This document shows positions 45,298-56,188 of a DNA stretch of 64,000 nt, in pieces. The position numbers and the translations under genes are program-made. How positions within the stretch are numbered: position 1 is the stretch's first letter; each line of letters opens with the position of its first letter. The notes under the pieces were generated by a model. That model saw only the letters and a program-made list of their open reading frames with translations. It was not told where the DNA came from and did not search any database. This DNA comes from Cryptomeria japonica (Eukaryota; Streptophyta; Pinopsida; Cupressales; Cupressaceae), in the NCBI RefSeq assembly GCF_030272615.1, contig NC_081411.1, positions 216,646,154 through 216,710,153 on the forward strand. The letters are read 5' to 3'.

Positions 45298-46872
45298 TTG
45301 TTGCTGAAGAGATGCCTGATTTCCAAGATTGAACTTAAAAATGTTGTTGAAGCTTGCAAGGATGAAAATTGGATAAAAGCTATGGAAGAAGAGTTTAATC
45401 ATATTGAGAAGAATAACACATGGGAACTTGTTCCAAGGCCAAAATACAAGAATGTAATTGGTACAAAATGGGTATTCATAAATAAATTGAATGAAGTCGG
45501 TGAAGTGGTTAGAAACAAAGAAAGATTGGTATGTAAAGGATGCTCACAGATGGAAGGAATTGATTATGAGGAGACTTTTTCTCCAGTACCTATAATCAAA
45601 GCTATTAGATTAGTTCTCGCATATGTTTCTTATAAGGATTTCAAGGTATATCAGATGGATGTGAAGTAAGCCTTTTTGAATGGAGAGTTGGAAGAGGAAG
45701 TCTACATTGAGAAACCAGATGGGTTTTCATTATCAGATGAAGGAGACATGGTATGCAGATTGAAGAAATCATTGTATGGACTTAAACAAGCCCCTAGAGC
45801 CTGGTATGCTACATTAGGTAGGTATTTGATGAAGTTGGGATTCTGCAAAGGTACAACTGATAGTAATTTATACTTTAAGGTTGATAATGATAACATCTTT
45901 ATTGTTGAAGTTTTTGTTAATGACATTATTTTTGGAGGAAATGATGATTTGAGCATGAGATTTGTTGATGATAAGCAAAAAGAGTGTGAGATGTCTATGA
46001 TAGGTGAGATGAAATTATTTTTAGGATTGCAGATTACACAGACTATTAAAGGAATTTTCAATTCTTAATCTAAGTATGTGAAGGAATTGTTGAAGAATGG
46101 ATTAAATGACTCCAAACTTGTAGGAACTCCTATGGTGACTAGATATAAGTTGACTAAGCAAGATGAATCTCTGAAAGTTAATCAGACCTTGTATAGATCT
46201 ATGGTTGGTGGACTATTATACTTGACCTAGACTAGACCAGATATTATGCATGTTGTTTGTCTTTGTGCAAGACTTCAAGTTGATCCTAAAGAAAGTTGTG
46301 TTGCTGTTGTGAAGAGGATTTCCAAATACTTGAAGCGGATAATTGACTATGGTTTGTGGTATTCAAAGAATGATGATTTCATGTTATGTTCTTATACTAA
46401 TGTTGATTGGGTAGGTGATGTTGATGACCAAAAGATAACTACCATTGGAACATTATTTTTGGGAAAGAAGTTGGTTTCTTAGGCGAGTAAGAAGCAAGAT
46501 GCTATTTCTCTATCTACTACAGAAGTTGAATACATTATTGCTGCTAGTAACTGTACTCAGGTAGTTTGGATAAAGCATATGTTGAAGGACATTAGATTTG
46601 TGTATGATGAGCCTACTGTTATATATTATGATAATTCAAGTGCTATTAATATTTCCAAGAATTTGGTACTGCATTCTAAAATAAAGCATATATAAATTAA
46701 GTATCATTTCTTGAGGGAGAAAGTTAGTGAGGAAGAAGTCAAATTGCAGTATTTATCTACGAAGGATTAGATTGCAGATATTTTTACTAATCCTTTCTCT
46801 GCAAATACATTTGTATATCAGAGAGACAAGTTAGGGGTCTCTGCCCCTCCTGATGAGAACTCGATGCATTGA
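45298..46872 (+). pseudogene. D reverse transcriptase and RNase H (broken)
   Basis: RT carries [51 protein letters not shown] and VFVNDIIF. The last means the second catalytic Asp pair has become Asn-Asp, which would inactivate the enzyme. RNase H includes TNVDWVGDVDDQKITT and LSTTEVEYIIAAS, ending DENSMH and TGA at 46870-46872. Several TAG stops replace expected Gln or Trp (YLT*TRPD, KLVS*ASKK). Confidence 0.9.
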
Positions 46873-47135
46873 GATGCATCAATCCAGTGGACTTCACAGT
46901 CTTATCTTCTTATCCGGATTGATGAGAAGGTGTTGCTACTCAGCTAGAGTAGTCAATATGTGGTTCAGATATGTGAGTTTATCTTAAGGGGGAGAGATTT
47001 TCCTTCATAGAGGGAGAGACGCATGAATTGTTTGTGTCTTTGGCATTGTTGTCAAAGAGGGAGAAGCATGTGAAAAACTGCCTTATATTGGAAGCTTTGT
47101 GTGTTTGATCTTAGGAGTAGATTGTTGGTGTTGAT
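46873..47135 (+). other. D 3' non-coding region with PPT-like blocks, left of E
   Basis: PPT-like blocks aagggggagag (46986-46996), agagggagagac (about 47009-47020) and caaagagggagaag (about 47053) precede the E insertion. The D sequence resumes at 54467 and reaches the real PPT at 54514-54525. Confidence 0.75.
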
Positions 47136-48586
47136 TGTTGGCCTATGTGCAGAGTTTGATGACATGATGATATTGTATGTTGTCAGTGATGTCAATATGC
47201 TGAAGTATGGACCGGTATATTGAAGTAAGCAAACTAGCAAGTGAACCAGTATGATGGTAGCAAGTGAACCGGTATGATGGTATGAACCGGTATATGCAAA
47301 AAGTGAACTAGCATGTTGGAGTATGAATCGGTATATGCAAAGTTTGTATCAGGGTTTCATTTGATATGACTACCGGTTGGTAGTCTTAGCTTTAGGGTTT
47401 CCAATTGATGCATTCCAAGTCTGTGTGATTCGACCGACGACATCCTGTGATGAGTTAGCATTGAAATGAAGATCAGATCATGTTGCCACGTCAGCCTTGT
47501 GCGCGTGAAGAATTTCCTTAAGGATCTTGCATGAAGAAGACTGCTTCTATCTACCTCATGAATGTGCAAAATCTTAGTAAATGGTGGAGAGCACGTGATG
47601 GGTTATCAGCTTCTAGAAACGGTGAAGAACAGACGATGGAGAACGTCTTGAGATTTGTTCAAGATTGTTTTACCCTATGTAATGTGTTTAAACAACCAGG
47701 ATTGGACTGACTGTATTGTTAACCTAGATGCTTAGGGTTTTAGGTTTTTGCCACCGACCTAATTGTTGTCTCTAAGGTCGATGATGATTTTTATTTGAAG
47801 TTGTTGGCAAATGAATGTATGAGAAGTGATTCTTGCCAGACTGGAGAAGTGAGTAGAGATCTGCAAAGTGTGATTGCAGATGTAAAGGAACTAAAGTGGA
47901 CCTATTGACTTCTAACCATTTCAGCGGTTGGAAAATCCCTTTACTAGGTAGCTTTAATAGGCTTTTTGTAAATCCTTTAACAGGGTGACTCAAAATCATT
48001 GAGTTCTTCAAATCCTCTTACAAGGTAACCTTTAACAGGGTTTTAACCTCTAACCGTGTATTTAGCCATCCCTTAACCGGGTGATCCCTAGCAAGATCGG
48101 TTCCTAGCAGAACCTGTTGTAAAGTCTTTAACCGGACTAGGCTCCTAACAGAGCAGACTTCAAAAGAGTTCCAGAACAACTTGTGGGTATTCATCTCCAC
48201 CATGGTTTTTCCCAACTGGGTTTCCACGTGAAAAATCAATGTGTTATGTGTGATGCTTTTTCATGTGATGTTTTAGTGTTTTTCGTTAAGCGGTAAAGCA
48301 TGTTGATCTAATGGTCATTGTATCTCTAATGTTTTACTTGCTTAAGCATATGGGTGAAGTTGAGTTGAGATATTAGGTTTTGAGATGAACTAGATGTTAC
48401 CGGTTTATGTCTCTTGCAGTCATACTGTGTTTTACCAGTAGTGCCTTGATTTAGATTGATGATATTGTTTACTAGTTAGTGCAGTCTTTGCAGTTTAAGG
48501 TTGTTGGAGAAGTTTTTGTCTATTTTGATTCAGCCCCCCCCCCTCTAAGTATCTATTGGTTATTTACCGTTCATCATTATTCATCA
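47136..48586 (+). repeat. 5' LTR of E
   Basis: It starts TGTTGGCCTATG. It has one more copy than the 3' LTR of a 21-bp unit around gtgaaccggtatgatgg (47240-47285) and lacks about 40 bp present in the 3' LTR near 53730-53780. A C-run at 48535-48543 precedes CTCTAAGT. Confidence 0.95.
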
Positions 48587-48588
48587 AT

Positions 48589-48600
48589 TGGTATCAGAGC
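48589..48600 (+). other. E primer binding site
   Basis: TGGTATCAGAGC is exact, two bases after the LTR end. Confidence 0.97.
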
Positions 48601-48657
48601 ATCCTCCAGGCCCTTTGTGTTGTAACCTTAACCGCTTGAGGAAAAGATCCTATTCTA

Positions 48658-49689
48658 ATGATGAAGAGGGAAGGTCCTAAGTTCAACAAAGATAACTTTA
48701 AGATATGGAAGGATAGAATGAAGATATACATTAAAAGCATGGGTGCTCAACACTGGAACTATGTTGAGAATACTTATGTTGTCCCTACCAGTAATCTCAC
48801 TGATGATCAAAGAAGAGAAATTCAGGAGAATGGGCAAGTCATGGAAGCTCTTATCAGCAGTCTATCTAATATTGAGTTTATAGATGTTCAAGATAAAGAT
48901 AATCCCAAAGATGTATGGGATACTTTGGAGTCTATCTATGGTGGTGATGAGCATGTGAAGCAAGCTAAGGAAGAAAGACTTAGAGGAAAATTTGAAGACA
49001 TGAATATGGTTGAAGGAGAGACCATTCAACAATATGGGATAAGGATTAAAACTATTGTTGGAGACATCAAGAGTGCAGGAAGTACAATGGATGATTCCAC
49101 CATTGTTAGCAAAGTTTTGAGATCCTTATTATCGATCTATGCAATAAGGGTTGCCGCTATTCAGGAGTTGAGATCTATTGACAAGACAAAGGTATCCCTA
49201 GATTCCATCATTGCTAATTTGATCGCATATGAGCTAAACAGTTATGATGGTAGTGTTCAGAAGACTGATTCAGCCTTTAGAGCATCTGCTGCACTATCTA
49301 GAAAGGGAAAATAGTTTGGTACTAGCTGTGAACCCAGACAAAGAAGGGATATGGATGATGAGGAGATCTTGATGTAATTTGAAGCTCTTCTTGCCAAGAG
49401 ACTTCCTAAAGAAATTGGAAAATACAGAGGTAAGCTCCCTTTGAAATGTTTTTCTTGCAATAGGATAGGACACATTGCTATCAACTGTCCCAATAGTGAT
49501 AATAAGGACAAATCGGAGAAGTTTAAAAATTTCAAAGGAGGAAATAGGAGAAACTATCTTGTTGCAGTCGATGAAGGTGTCACTGACGATAAATCAAAAG
49601 ATGAAGAAAGTGAAGACATAGTGTTTGTAGCCATTAAGGAAGATGTGTCAGACAAGAAGGCTCTTGTCTCCCACTTTGATAATTCTAAT
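48658..49689 (+). pseudogene. E gag (two stops)
   Basis: The start is ATG 48658 (MMKREGPKFNKDNFKIWKDR). A 218-codon open capsid part shows the UBN2-type VWDTLESIYGGD motif, then TAG at 49312-49314 and TAA at 49375-49377. CCHC knuckle CFSCNRIGHIAINC lies at 49447-49488, followed by a Lys-rich then acidic linker. Confidence 0.92.
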
Positions 49690-51090
49690 GAGTGGATTAT
49701 TGATAGTGGATGCTATCACCACATGACTGGTCACCAGAAGAAGTTTCTATCTCTGGAAGAGTATGATGGAGGTGTAGTCCGATTTGGTAATGATGCACCA
49801 TGTATAGTAAAAGGAAAAGGGTCCATCTCTCTAAATGGAAAAAGCAATGCTGATAATGTGTATTGGGTACAAGGTCTCAGGCATAACCTTTTGAGTGTTG
49901 CCCAGCTAAATGATAAAGGACTCAATCTGGAATTCAAAGATGGAGTGTGCAAAATAAAAGGAAAGAGTGGTGAACTGATGGCCACCGATATGCAGACCAC
50001 ATGTAACTTATTTTAGTTAAATACAAATATTAGTAAGTGTCTAATGGCTAATTTTGATGATAGTTGAATATGGCATAGGAGACTCTGCCATGTAAATTTT
50101 GATAATATTGTGAAGGCCAGTAAGATCAAGGCAGTTAGAGGATTGCCTATGCTGAACAAACTGGAGAATCCTTTGTGCAGAAAAATGTCAACTAGGGAAA
50201 ATGTCTCCCTCAACCTTCAAAGGTAAATCTTTCATAGCAAATGATTTACTTGATCTTGTGCATACTGATTTGTGTGGTCCTATGAAAACTAGGAGTGTTC
50301 AGGGAGATAGGTACTTTATGATTCTTACTGATGATTTCTCAAGAATGATGTGGGTCACATTCTTGAAAGACTCGTTTGAAGATTTTGGAAAGTTTAAAGC
50401 CTTCAGAGCACTAGTTGAAAAGGAAAGCAGTAAGAGAATCAAATGCCTTAGAACCGACAAAGGAGGTGAGTTCACCTCTAGAGAATTAAATAAGTATTGT
50501 GAAGAGAATGGCATCAAGAGGCAACTGTCTGCCCCCCAGACTCCATAGCAAAATGGCTTAGCAAAAAGGAACAACTGAACTGTAGTTGAAGTAGCCAGAA
50601 CGATGCTGATTCAAGGGAAGGTTGCTCACACTTTTTGGAGAGAAACAGTGAGCAATGTAGTCTACACTAAGAACTGGGTACTCATCAAGAAAGGTAAGGA
50701 TAAAACTCCTTATGGTTATTGGACTGGTAAGACTCTAGTAGTAAGCTACTTTAGAGTGTTTGGTAGCAAGTTCTATATCAAGAGAAGTGAATACCAGAGC
50801 AAGTTTGATGCAAAATGTGATGAGGGAATATTCCTAGGGTATTCCACCAAGATCAAAGCTCTCAAGTATTTTAACAATAGGACTCAGAGAATTGTTGAAA
50901 GTATCAATGTTAAAGTTGATGAAACCTCTGAGAAACCTGAGGAAACCAACAGCGAGCGAGTGGTAGATGAACCAGATGTAGCCTTTTGGGAACCGGTTGC
51001 AAAACAACCAAGTACAAGTAACAGTTCTCCTATACCTATAGATGGTGATGAAGATGAGGATGAAGAGGAAAAACAAGAGGAATCAGTTAA
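49690..51090 (+). pseudogene. E protease and integrase (few lesions)
   Basis: The protease is WIIDSGCYHHMTGH (Asp codon 49702-49704, DSG intact). Stops occur at 50014-50016 and near 50065 (Trp TGG to TGA in DS*IWHRR). A frameshift in an A-run near 50181-50187 moves the reading into the integrase frame. The core has HTDLCG (Asp 50267-50269) and RTDKGGEF (Asp 50456-50458), but the Glu of GVxERKN is Lys. A TAG at 50546-50548 follows APQTP. The acidic linker DGDEDEDEEEKQEE near 51045-51080 is specific to E among these elements. Confidence 0.92.
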
Positions 51091-52744
51091 GATCATTCCT
51101 AGTTATGTAAAGCTGCATCATGATCCAAAGCAAATCATAGGGGATAAGGATATAGGAATAATTACAAGAAGAAAGGTCAAAGAGACTTCTTGCATGATTT
51201 CTAAATTTGAGCCCAAAACATTTAAAGAGGCACACAAAGATGAAGACTGGATTAAGGCTATGGAAGAGGAACTTGACCAGATAGAAAAGAATGGCACATG
51301 GTCTTTGATACCTAGACCTGAGCACAAAAATATTATTGGCACCAAATGGGTTTTTAGAAACAAACTGAATGAAGATGGCACAGTGGTAAGAAACAAAGCA
51401 ATATTTTTATGTAAGGGATATGCTCAAGAAGAAGGAGAAGACTATGGAGAAACCTTTGCTCTAGTAGCTAGATTGGAATGAGTTTGAATGCTACTTGCAT
51501 ATGCAACCTTCAAGGGATTCAAAGTGTATCAGATGGATGTAAAATCTGCATTCCTGAATGGAATACTTGAAGAGGAAGTGTATATAGAGCAACCAGATGG
51601 GTTTGCCCTATCAGAAGATAGTGATATGGTGTGTAGGCTACATAAAGCCTTGTATGGATTGAAGCAAGCACCTAGAGCATGGTATGAATGTTTACACTCC
51701 CATCTTGTGAAGATTGGATTTGAAAGAACAAGTGAAGATAGAAATATCTATCTAAAGACAGAAGGAGATCAGATTCTGATTTGTGAAGTGTTTGTTGATG
51801 ACATAATTTTTGGTGGAGATGATAAGATGAGCCATGCGTTTGCAGATGAAATGAAGAAGGAATTCAAGATGTCACTAATCAGAGAGATTAAGTTCTTCAT
51901 TGGACTACAGATTCAACAGATGAAAGATGGTATCTTTATCACTCAGTCCAAATATGTCAAAGAGGTGTTGAAAACCTTTGGCATGGAAGATAGCAAACCG
52001 GTTGGTACATCAATGATGACCGGTTGTAAATTGTCAAAAGAAGATGACTCAGTGTTGGTGAATGAGAAGGAATACTGGTCAATGATTAGTGAGTTGCACT
52101 ATGTAGTACACAGCAGACCGGACATTGCACATGCAATGGGCATTGTTGCACATTTTCAAAAAAGTCCAAGAGAATCCCACTTGGTAGCAGTCAAGTGGAT
52201 TATTAGATATCTGAAGGGAACTATAGATTATGGATTGTGGTATCCATATAGTAATGATTTCAATCTCAAAGTGTTTACTGATGCCGATTGGGCTGGTAAT
52301 GTGGACGACCAGAAGAGCACAACTGGTGGTGCATTCTTTCTCAGTGGTAGACTAGTCTCATGGATGAACAAGAAGCAGAGTTGTATCTCTTAGTCTACAG
52401 CAGAAGAAGAATATGTAGTAGCATTTATGAACTATACTCAAACAATTTGGATGAAGCATGTATTAAGTGGTTTCAAAGTCCCCGTATCTGAACCGGTGAG
52501 TATATTTTGTGATAACACAAGTGCAATTAATATTTCCAAGAATCTGGTATTGCATGCTAGAACCAAGCACTTCGAGCTCAAGTATCATTTCTTGAGGGAG
52601 AAAGTTCAGAACAAAGAGGTTGTATTGGAACATGTTTCCAGTAAGGAGTAGTTAGTAGATATATTCACCAAGCCTCTACCGAAGGCTACATTTACCTATT
52701 CAAGAGGTGAATTAGGGGTGTTGCCCCTTCAAGAGGTGAACTAA
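51091..52744 (+). pseudogene. E reverse transcriptase and RNase H (four stops)
   Basis: [48 protein letters not shown] and FVDD at 51791-51802. Two TGA codons lie in a seven-codon stretch at about 51479-51487. RNase H: FTDADWAGNVDDQKSTTGGA, STAEEEYVVAF and FCDNTSAINIS, with TAG at 52391-52393 and near 52650, ending TKPLPKATFTYSRGELGVL and TAA at 52742-52744. The 301-codon open stretch 51488-52393 is the second-longest in the window. Confidence 0.93.
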
Positions 52745-53055
52745 AGGCATGTGCTCCACATCAATCAGGTATTGCATTGTCAAATATTTTCAAGATTGAT
52801 GTGTTGAAGGATGCTACTCCTCAGGGGGAGCAGCATAGTAGATCGTGGATGTTTATGCCTCCACTTTGGCTTTGTTGTCAAAGGGGGAGAAGATGTGAAG
52901 CAGAGAAGATATCTGTAGTATTGAAGACATATTATGTGGAAGAAGATGTTGAGATATCTTTGTATATTTCCATCAATACCAAAGGGGGAGATTGTTGGCA
53001 TATGTGCAGAGTTTGATGACATGATGATATTGTATGTTGTCATTGATGTCAATAT
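52745..53055 (+). other. E 3' non-coding region, PPT-like blocks, PPT and stem
   Basis: PPT-like agggggag (52823-52830) and aaagggggaga (52880-52890) precede the PPT aaagggggagat at 52981-52992. atatttccatcaat (52964-52977) pairs with U3 attgatgtcaatat (53042-53055) at 12 of 14 positions. Confidence 0.8.
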
Positions 53056-54461
53056 GCTAAAGTATGAACCGGTATATTGAAGTAAGCAAATTGGCAAGTG
53101 AACTGGTATGATGGTATGAACCAGTATATGCAAAAAGTGAACCGGTATGTTGGAGTGTGAACCGGTATATGCAAAGTTTGTATCAAGGTTTCATTTGATA
53201 TGACTACCAATTGGTAGTCTCAGCTTCAAGGTTTCTGATTGATTCATTCCAAGTCTATGTGATTCGGCTGATGACATGCTATGATGAGTTAGCATTGAAA
53301 TGAAGATCAAATCATGTTTCCACGTCAGCCTTGTGTGTGTGTAGAATTTCCTTAAGGATCTTGCATGAAGAAGATTGATTCTATCTACCTCAAGAATGTG
53401 CAAAATCTTAGTAAATGGTGGAGAGCGCGTGATGGGTTATCAGCTTCCAGAAGCAGTGAAGAACGGATGATGCAGAACGTCTTGAGATTTGTTCAAGATT
53501 GTTTTACCCTATGTAATGTGTTTAAATGACTAGGATTGGACCAACTGTATTGTTAACCTAGATGCTTAGGGTTTTAGGTTTTTGCCACCGACCTAATTGT
53601 TGTCTATAAGGTCGATGATGATTTTTATTTGAAGTTGTTGGCAAATGAATGTATGAGAAGTGATTCTTGCCAGACCGGAGAAGTGAGTAGAGATCTATAG
53701 AGTGTGATTGTATATGTAAAGGAACTGAAGTGGATCTGCCTTGGCATTAAGTGTTGTTATCAGATCAATGTATTACCTATTGACTTCTAACCATTTCAGC
53801 AGTTGGAAAATTCCTTTACCGGGTAGCTTTAATAGGCTTTTTGTAAATCCTTTAACAGGGTGACTCAAAATCATTAAGTTCTTCAAATCCTCTTACAAGT
53901 TAACCTTTAACAGGATTTTAACCTCTAACCAGGTATTTAGCCATCCCTTAACTGGGTGATCCCTAGCAGGATCGGTTCCTAGTAGAACCTATTGTAAAGT
54001 CTTTAACTGGACTAGGCTCCTAACAGAGCGAACTTTATAAGAGTTCAAGAACAACTTGTGGGTATTCATCCCCACCGTGGTTTTTCCCAGTTGGGTTTCC
54101 ATGTGAAAAATCAGTGTGTTATGTGTGATGATTTTTCATGTGATGTTTTAGTGTTTTCCGTTAAGCGGTAAAGCATGTTGATCTAATGGTCATTGTATCT
54201 CTGATGTTTTACTTGCTTAAGCATATGGGTGAAGTTGAGTTGAGATATTAGGTTTTGAGATGAACTAGATGTTACCGGTTTATGTCTCTTGCAGTCATAC
54301 TATGTTTTACCAGTAGTGCCTTGATTTAGATCGGTGATATTCTTTACCAGTTAATGCAATCTTTACAGTTTAAGGTTGTTGGAGAAGTTTTTGTCTATAC
54401 TAATTCACCCCCCCCCCCTCTTAGTATCTGTTGGTTATTTACTATTCATCATTATTCATCA
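52993..54461 (+). repeat. 3' LTR of E
   Basis: It starts TGTTGGCATATG after the PPT, ends ATTCATCA and is followed by TSD TTGAT. The C-run is at 54409-54418. Confidence 0.96.
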
Positions 54462-54495
54462 TTGATTCCTTTGCATTAATTATTTTTCATATTCA

Positions 54496-54577
54496 TATGT
54501 TGCCATCAATGCCAAAGGGGGATATTGTTGGATATTGTTGTTGCTAGGATATGTTGTTGTTATCCATGTCAACATAT
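54496..54577 (+). other. D polypurine tract and stem arms
   Basis: The PPT is aaagggggatat (54514-54525). atatgttgccat (54496-54507) pairs with catgtcaacatat-type U3 bases ending at 54577 at 11 of 12 positions. Using the U3 of D's 5' LTR (41299-41315) the match is 15 of 17, so the arm here has decayed since insertion. Confidence 0.72.
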
Positions 54578-55864
54578 TCCTGCGCTCTGGTATTGCAGAG
54601 AGTTGTTTTGGTGTTCTGATGATTGTTGAGAGTTAATATGGTTGGTTTATCTATTTGATATGTTTAATCAACTAGAGATACTTGATTTAGTGTTCGTTTC
54701 ATGATCACATGTGGTGATTTGATCGGGTTATAGATTTCAGTATGGGGATTGGTTTTTTAGTGTTCAGTGTTGCAGTGTTATGGTGTTTGATCTGTTGTGC
54801 TCTGGAATCATTATATCTTGAGTTGTGAACTTGGGATAGTGTTTGGGATGTTTGTGTGTATCTTCAATTCAGATGGTTCATGATTTGGTGCTTTGCAAGT
54901 TATATTTCTAGTCCCAGTTGTTGTTCTTGAGTGTTCTTGAGTATCAACGTGTTGATCGATGAAAATTTGATTAAGTGGTGTTAGTGCAGCTATTAGGAAT
55001 GGTTCTAACATTCTTATTGGTGTTTCCTAATCATGTCCTATTTGTTTTGATGGCTTGCATTGATCATTGTGCACGTTATTGAAGATATTATGGGTTTGGT
55101 GATGTCCTTTATGCTATGCGACATTTTTGGTGGTGTAGCGTGTTGCAGATGATCTTGGTAAGATTTCTGGTGGTGTTGCATGTTCGAGGATTTTTTTGGG
55201 TCCATGTTATGTCAAAAATTATTGTATTGGTCTAGTAATTGATTTATGTATTGTGTGATGTAATTTTGTAATTAGGTGTTAAGGGTTGAGCTGACCTTGT
55301 AGTCAAGATTGATGATTTGTATAAATAGGTGTTATATTCATGTAATTGGTGTAGAGGTGTTGTGTCTGCATTATCAGAGAGTGGTGTATGTGTGAACAAG
55401 TGAATTTATCTTTTGGTGTGAAGTATAGAGCAGACAATTGTGCTTAACCAGAACTATCATCAAGCATTTGGAGATGTTATTCTTTCAATTCATTTAAACT
55501 AGATTGTTGTCCAATTGTTATTGAAAGGTAGTGAACCTTCCTTGATGGTTGTAGCCTTCTGAGTTATTATATTTTGAGCAGTGAGCTCTAGGTAGTGTGC
55601 CTGAATGCATGTGCATTCCCCATTGTAATACTTTTGCATACTACTGTAGAGTATCATCTTATTGTGGGTAGGTTCCTACCGTGGCTTTTCCCTTAACTAG
55701 GTTTTCCACCTCAAAATCTTGGTGTTATGTCTATTGTTGTTATTGTGTTTATCTTTAATCTTGCTGCAGTTGATCATATTTGAAGTTGTGGTTAAATTGC
55801 TTAATCTGGTGAAAATTGATTCACCCCCGCCCCCTCTCAGTTTTACTTCATTTTATTGCCAACA
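54526..55864 (+). repeat. 3' LTR of D
   Basis: It is 1339 bp, TGTTGGATATTG to TTGCCAACA, with tataaata at 55320-55327. C-rich cacccccgccccctctcagt lies near 55822-55841. Confidence 0.95.
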
Positions 55865-56188
55865 ACGTCTCAGTCTGAAAGTCCTTTTTATCTTGCCTTG
55901 GGGTTGTATACCTCAACTTGCAAGTCCTTCGGGGAGAAATGAGATTCCTTAAAGGTGAGCCTAAAACAATTTTGTAATCTCATTCAAATATTGTGAGTTG
56001 ACTCATCATGGTTTACCATGTTTGGGTTTTCCACATAAATTTGGTCTCCTCTTATGCATAGTGTTCATTGATTTATCATTCATTCCTACTAATAAGAATA
56101 AGGTTAAGTCTGTATTGATTTATGAAATTAAGTGTTTGATCAAGACTAATTCACCCCCTCCCACTCTCAGTCTTGGGGTGTGTTAACA

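Larger units (their letters stand above)
47136..54461 (+). mobile_element. Ty1/copia element E inside D; best preserved copy
   Basis: A perfect TSD TTGAT lies at 47131-47135 and 54462-54466. LTRs are 1451 and 1469 bp with TGTTGGC...ATTCATCA ends, and PBS and PPT are exact. Gag-pol has one frameshift and about nine stops, the fewest here. The integrase Glu reads Lys (GLAKRN). It is one of the innermost layers of the nest. Confidence 0.95.
41264..55864 (+). mobile_element. Ty1/copia element D in O's 3' LTR, host to E
   Basis: Its LTR starts are TATTGGATA (left, TG changed to TA) and TGTTGGATA (right), both ending TTGCCAACA. TSDs GTGTC (41259-41263) and ACGTC (55865-55869) differ by two transitions. 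Without E it is about 7.27 kb. LTR and gag match A, so A and D are one family in opposite orientations. Coding capacity is destroyed by about twenty stops and a few frameshifts. Confidence 0.92.
3291..56188 (+). mobile_element. Outer Ty1/copia retrotransposon O, split by four direct insertions
   Basis: Both LTRs are recognisable by direct comparison: 3291-3969 matches 18383-19062, 11302-11760 matches 40203-40640, 12951-13550 matches 40645-41260, and 13555-13875 matches 55870-56188. Removing X1, S2, A and D with one TSD each leaves LTRs of 2068 and 2060 bp around a 4507-bp interior (13876-18382), about 8.6 kb in all. The LTR starts read AGTTTT/AGTTGG where TGTTGG is expected, so the first base has changed; the ends read TTAACA. 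No 5-bp TSD is visible (ATAAT left, CTCCA right), consistent with great age. It is the oldest layer of the nest and cannot move. Confidence 0.9.
18383..56188 (+). repeat. 3' LTR of O, interrupted by A and D
   Basis: LTR sequence occupies 18383-19062, 40203-41263 and 55870-56188, in the same order as the 5' LTR. It ends TTAACA like the 5' copy. The A target lies one base from the position where X1 entered the 5' LTR. The empty site for D is visible in the 5' LTR near 13553. Confidence 0.88.

Noticed and set aside
45702-46061. 119-codon minus-strand frame
   Set aside because: It is antisense to D reverse transcriptase; the plus strand holds the conserved motifs.
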